Shown in pieces: positions 6,551-7,599 of a stretch of 7,599 bases of DNA; position 1 is the first letter of the stretch; every line of letters starts with the position of its first letter. The stretch is from Acidobacteriota bacterium. GTDB lineage: Bacteria > Acidobacteriota > Vicinamibacteria > Vicinamibacterales > UBA2999. The notes under the pieces were generated by a model. The model searched no databases. It was not told the DNA's origin and was given only the letters and a program-made list of their open reading frames with translations. The DNA lies in NCBI GenBank assembly GCA_020851835.1, contig JADZBZ010000374.1, positions 1-7,599 on the forward strand, in the 5' to 3' direction. The position numbers were made by a program, and so were the translations under genes.

Positions 6551-7178
6551 CTTCGGACTGAGCAAGTACCCCTGGCACGTCCAACTGGCCGTGTTCCTGG
6601 TGATCGCGGCGGCCGGCGCCGGCACCTTCTACTGGTTCTACGACATGCCCCAGCAGCAGGCGCTGGCGGGTCGGCAGCGCGAGCTCGACACCATCCTCTT
6701 GCGGAACAGCCGGGGCAGCGAGACGGCCCGGCAGTTGCCGGCCTTTCGGGCGCAGGTGGCCGACCTCGAGGCACGACTCGACGCGCTCAAGCCGATTCTG
6801 CCGGAAGAAAAAGACGTGGGCGACCTGCTCCGCCGCATCCAGACCCTGGCGACCCAGTCGAGCCTGACCATCCGCGGCTTCCGCCCGCAGCCGATTGCCA
6901 CGCGGGAGATCCACGCCGAGTGGCCCATCGGGCTCGAGCTGGAAGGGACCTATCACAATCTCGGAGCGTTTCTCGACCGGGTGAGCCGGTTCCCCCGCAT
7001 CATCAACGTCGGCAACCTCGTGATCACCGGCAAGCCCGAACCCTCGACGACGGCGAGCATCGACGTGTCGTGCACGGCGACCACGTTCGTCCTGGTCGAC
7101 CAGACCGCAGCAGCGCCGGCTCCGGCGGCCAAGAAGAAGGGGGCGCCGGCCAAGAAGACGCCGGCGCAGAAGAGATGA
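6543..7178 (+). CDS. pilO: Type IV pilus inner-membrane protein PilO
   Basis: Partner of PilN; PilN-PilO dimers position PilP and transmit the state of the cytoplasmic motor to the periplasm. The product is 211 residues. A short cytoplasmic start (MASFGLSKYPW) precedes one membrane segment (about 12-32). A coiled coil follows (about 37-85), ending in the family landmark LPEEKDVGDLLRRIQTLA. The ferredoxin-like domain contains GTYHNLGAFLDRVSRFPRII, a strong PilO signature. The last ~22 residues are Lys/Ala/Pro-rich (KKKGAPAKKTPAQKR). The GTG at 6543 has GGGAGG 5 nt upstream, inside the end of pilN. The 8-bp overlap with pilN and 4-bp overlap with pilP indicate one tightly coupled operon. Confidence 0.95.
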   Translation: MASFGLSKYPWHVQLAVFLVIAAAGAGTFYWFYDMPQQQALAGRQRELDTILLRNSRGSETARQLPAFRAQVADLEARLDALKPILPEEKDVGDLLRRIQTLATQSSLTIRGFRPQPIATREIHAEWPIGLELEGTYHNLGAFLDRVSRFPRIINVGNLVITGKPEPSTTASIDVSCTATTFVLVDQTAAAPAPAAKKKGAPAKKTPAQKR

Positions 7179-7599
7179 TGACCCTCCTCCAGCGCCTCAT
7201 CGTGGCCGCCGCCGTGGCTGCCGTCTTCCAGACGGTGGCCGCGGCCCAGGCCCCGCCGCCCGCGTTGCCGCCCGCCGTCGGCACCGCGCCGGCGCCGCCG
7301 GCCGCGCCGACACCGCCCGCCAACTACACCTATTCGGTGGATGGCCGCCGCGACCCGTTCGTGGCGCTCATCGGCCGCGGCGGCGTGCAACGCGGGAGCA
7401 CGCGGCCCGAAGTGCGGGCCGAGGGCCTTTCGGGCCTCACGGCCGAGGAACTGGTCGTGCGCGGCATCATCGAGAGCCGCGGCGCCTGGGTGGCAATGGT
7501 GTCGGGACCGAGCGGGAAGGTCTACAACGTGCGTCCGGGCGACCGCCTGGCCGATGGCACCATCCGCGCGGTCACGGCCGAATCCGTGGTGATCCTGCA
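7175..7599 (+). CDS. pilP: Type IV pilus assembly protein PilP, cut by the right edge
   Basis: Periplasmic protein connecting PilN/PilO to the secretin PilQ. I translated it by hand; 141 codons are visible and the frame is open to the window end. Residues 1-24 look like a signal peptide: QR, then a hydrophobic LIVAAAVAAVF, then a small-residue AAA before Gln25. A Pro/Ala-rich linker (26-49) follows, then YSVDGRRDPF (53-62), whose GRRDPF is a PilP hallmark. The beta-rich domain follows: LVVRGIIESRGAWVAMV, then VYNVRPGDRLADGTI, matching the secretin-binding HR-like fold. Many PilP proteins are lipoproteins, but no lipobox cysteine exists in this N-terminus. The start is ATG at 7175 (sharing ATGA with the pilO stop) or the next codon, ATG at 7178. 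pilQ would be expected downstream. Confidence 0.9.
   Translation, partial: MMTLLQRLIVAAAVAAVFQTVAAAQAPPPALPPAVGTAPAPPAAPTPPANYTYSVDGRRDPFVALIGRGGVQRGSTRPEVRAEGLSGLTAEELVVRGIIESRGAWVAMVSGPSGKVYNVRPGDRLADGTIRAVTAESVVIL

Overview
The window is a GC-rich (about two thirds G+C by eye), densely packed bacterial chromosomal segment with two divergent housekeeping gene blocks. There are no mobile elements, CRISPR arrays, tRNAs or rRNAs. The combination of a translation-factor cluster, a short (200-residue) EF-Ts, a pilMNOP cluster and high GC suggests an Acidobacteriota-like organism (perhaps Vicinamibacteria) or a deltaproteobacterial-type lineage. That is an inference from layout and protein style and needs a database search to confirm.

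Left block, minus strand, read from about 4460 down to 1: promoter, rplM (L13), rpsI (S9), rpsB (S2), tsf (EF-Ts), pyrH (UMP kinase), frr (ribosome recycling factor), thrC (threonine synthase, cut by the left window edge). Spacers are 3, 53, 5, 31, 24 and 25 bp, so this looks like one operon coupling ribosome assembly, elongation, pyrimidine nucleotide supply and ribosome recycling. A good sigma-70-type promoter (TTGCAA, 17 bp, TATCAT) lies about 50 bp upstream of rplM. rpsI and rpsB both appear to start at TTG. pyrH has no Shine-Dalgarno sequence, but a perfect TATAAT sits 6 nt before its GTG start.

Centre, about 4494-4841: a non-coding divergent control region of roughly 350 bp. It holds a tandem 10-bp repeat and small inverted repeats, but no gene I can support.

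Right block, plus strand, 4842 to the right edge: pilM, pilN, pilO and pilP (cut by the right edge), each overlapping the next by 4-8 bp. These encode the inner-membrane alignment complex of a type IV pilus or a related type II secretion-like machine. PilM is the cytoplasmic actin-like protein, PilN and PilO are bitopic membrane proteins with periplasmic domains, and PilP links to the outer-membrane secretin (pilQ would be expected just past the right edge).

I found no new biological system. The points worth a second look are a possible leaderless pyrH transcript, alternative start codons and a hairpin before rpsB, a PilP without a lipobox cysteine, basic tails on both PilN and PilO, and the frr-thrC junction.
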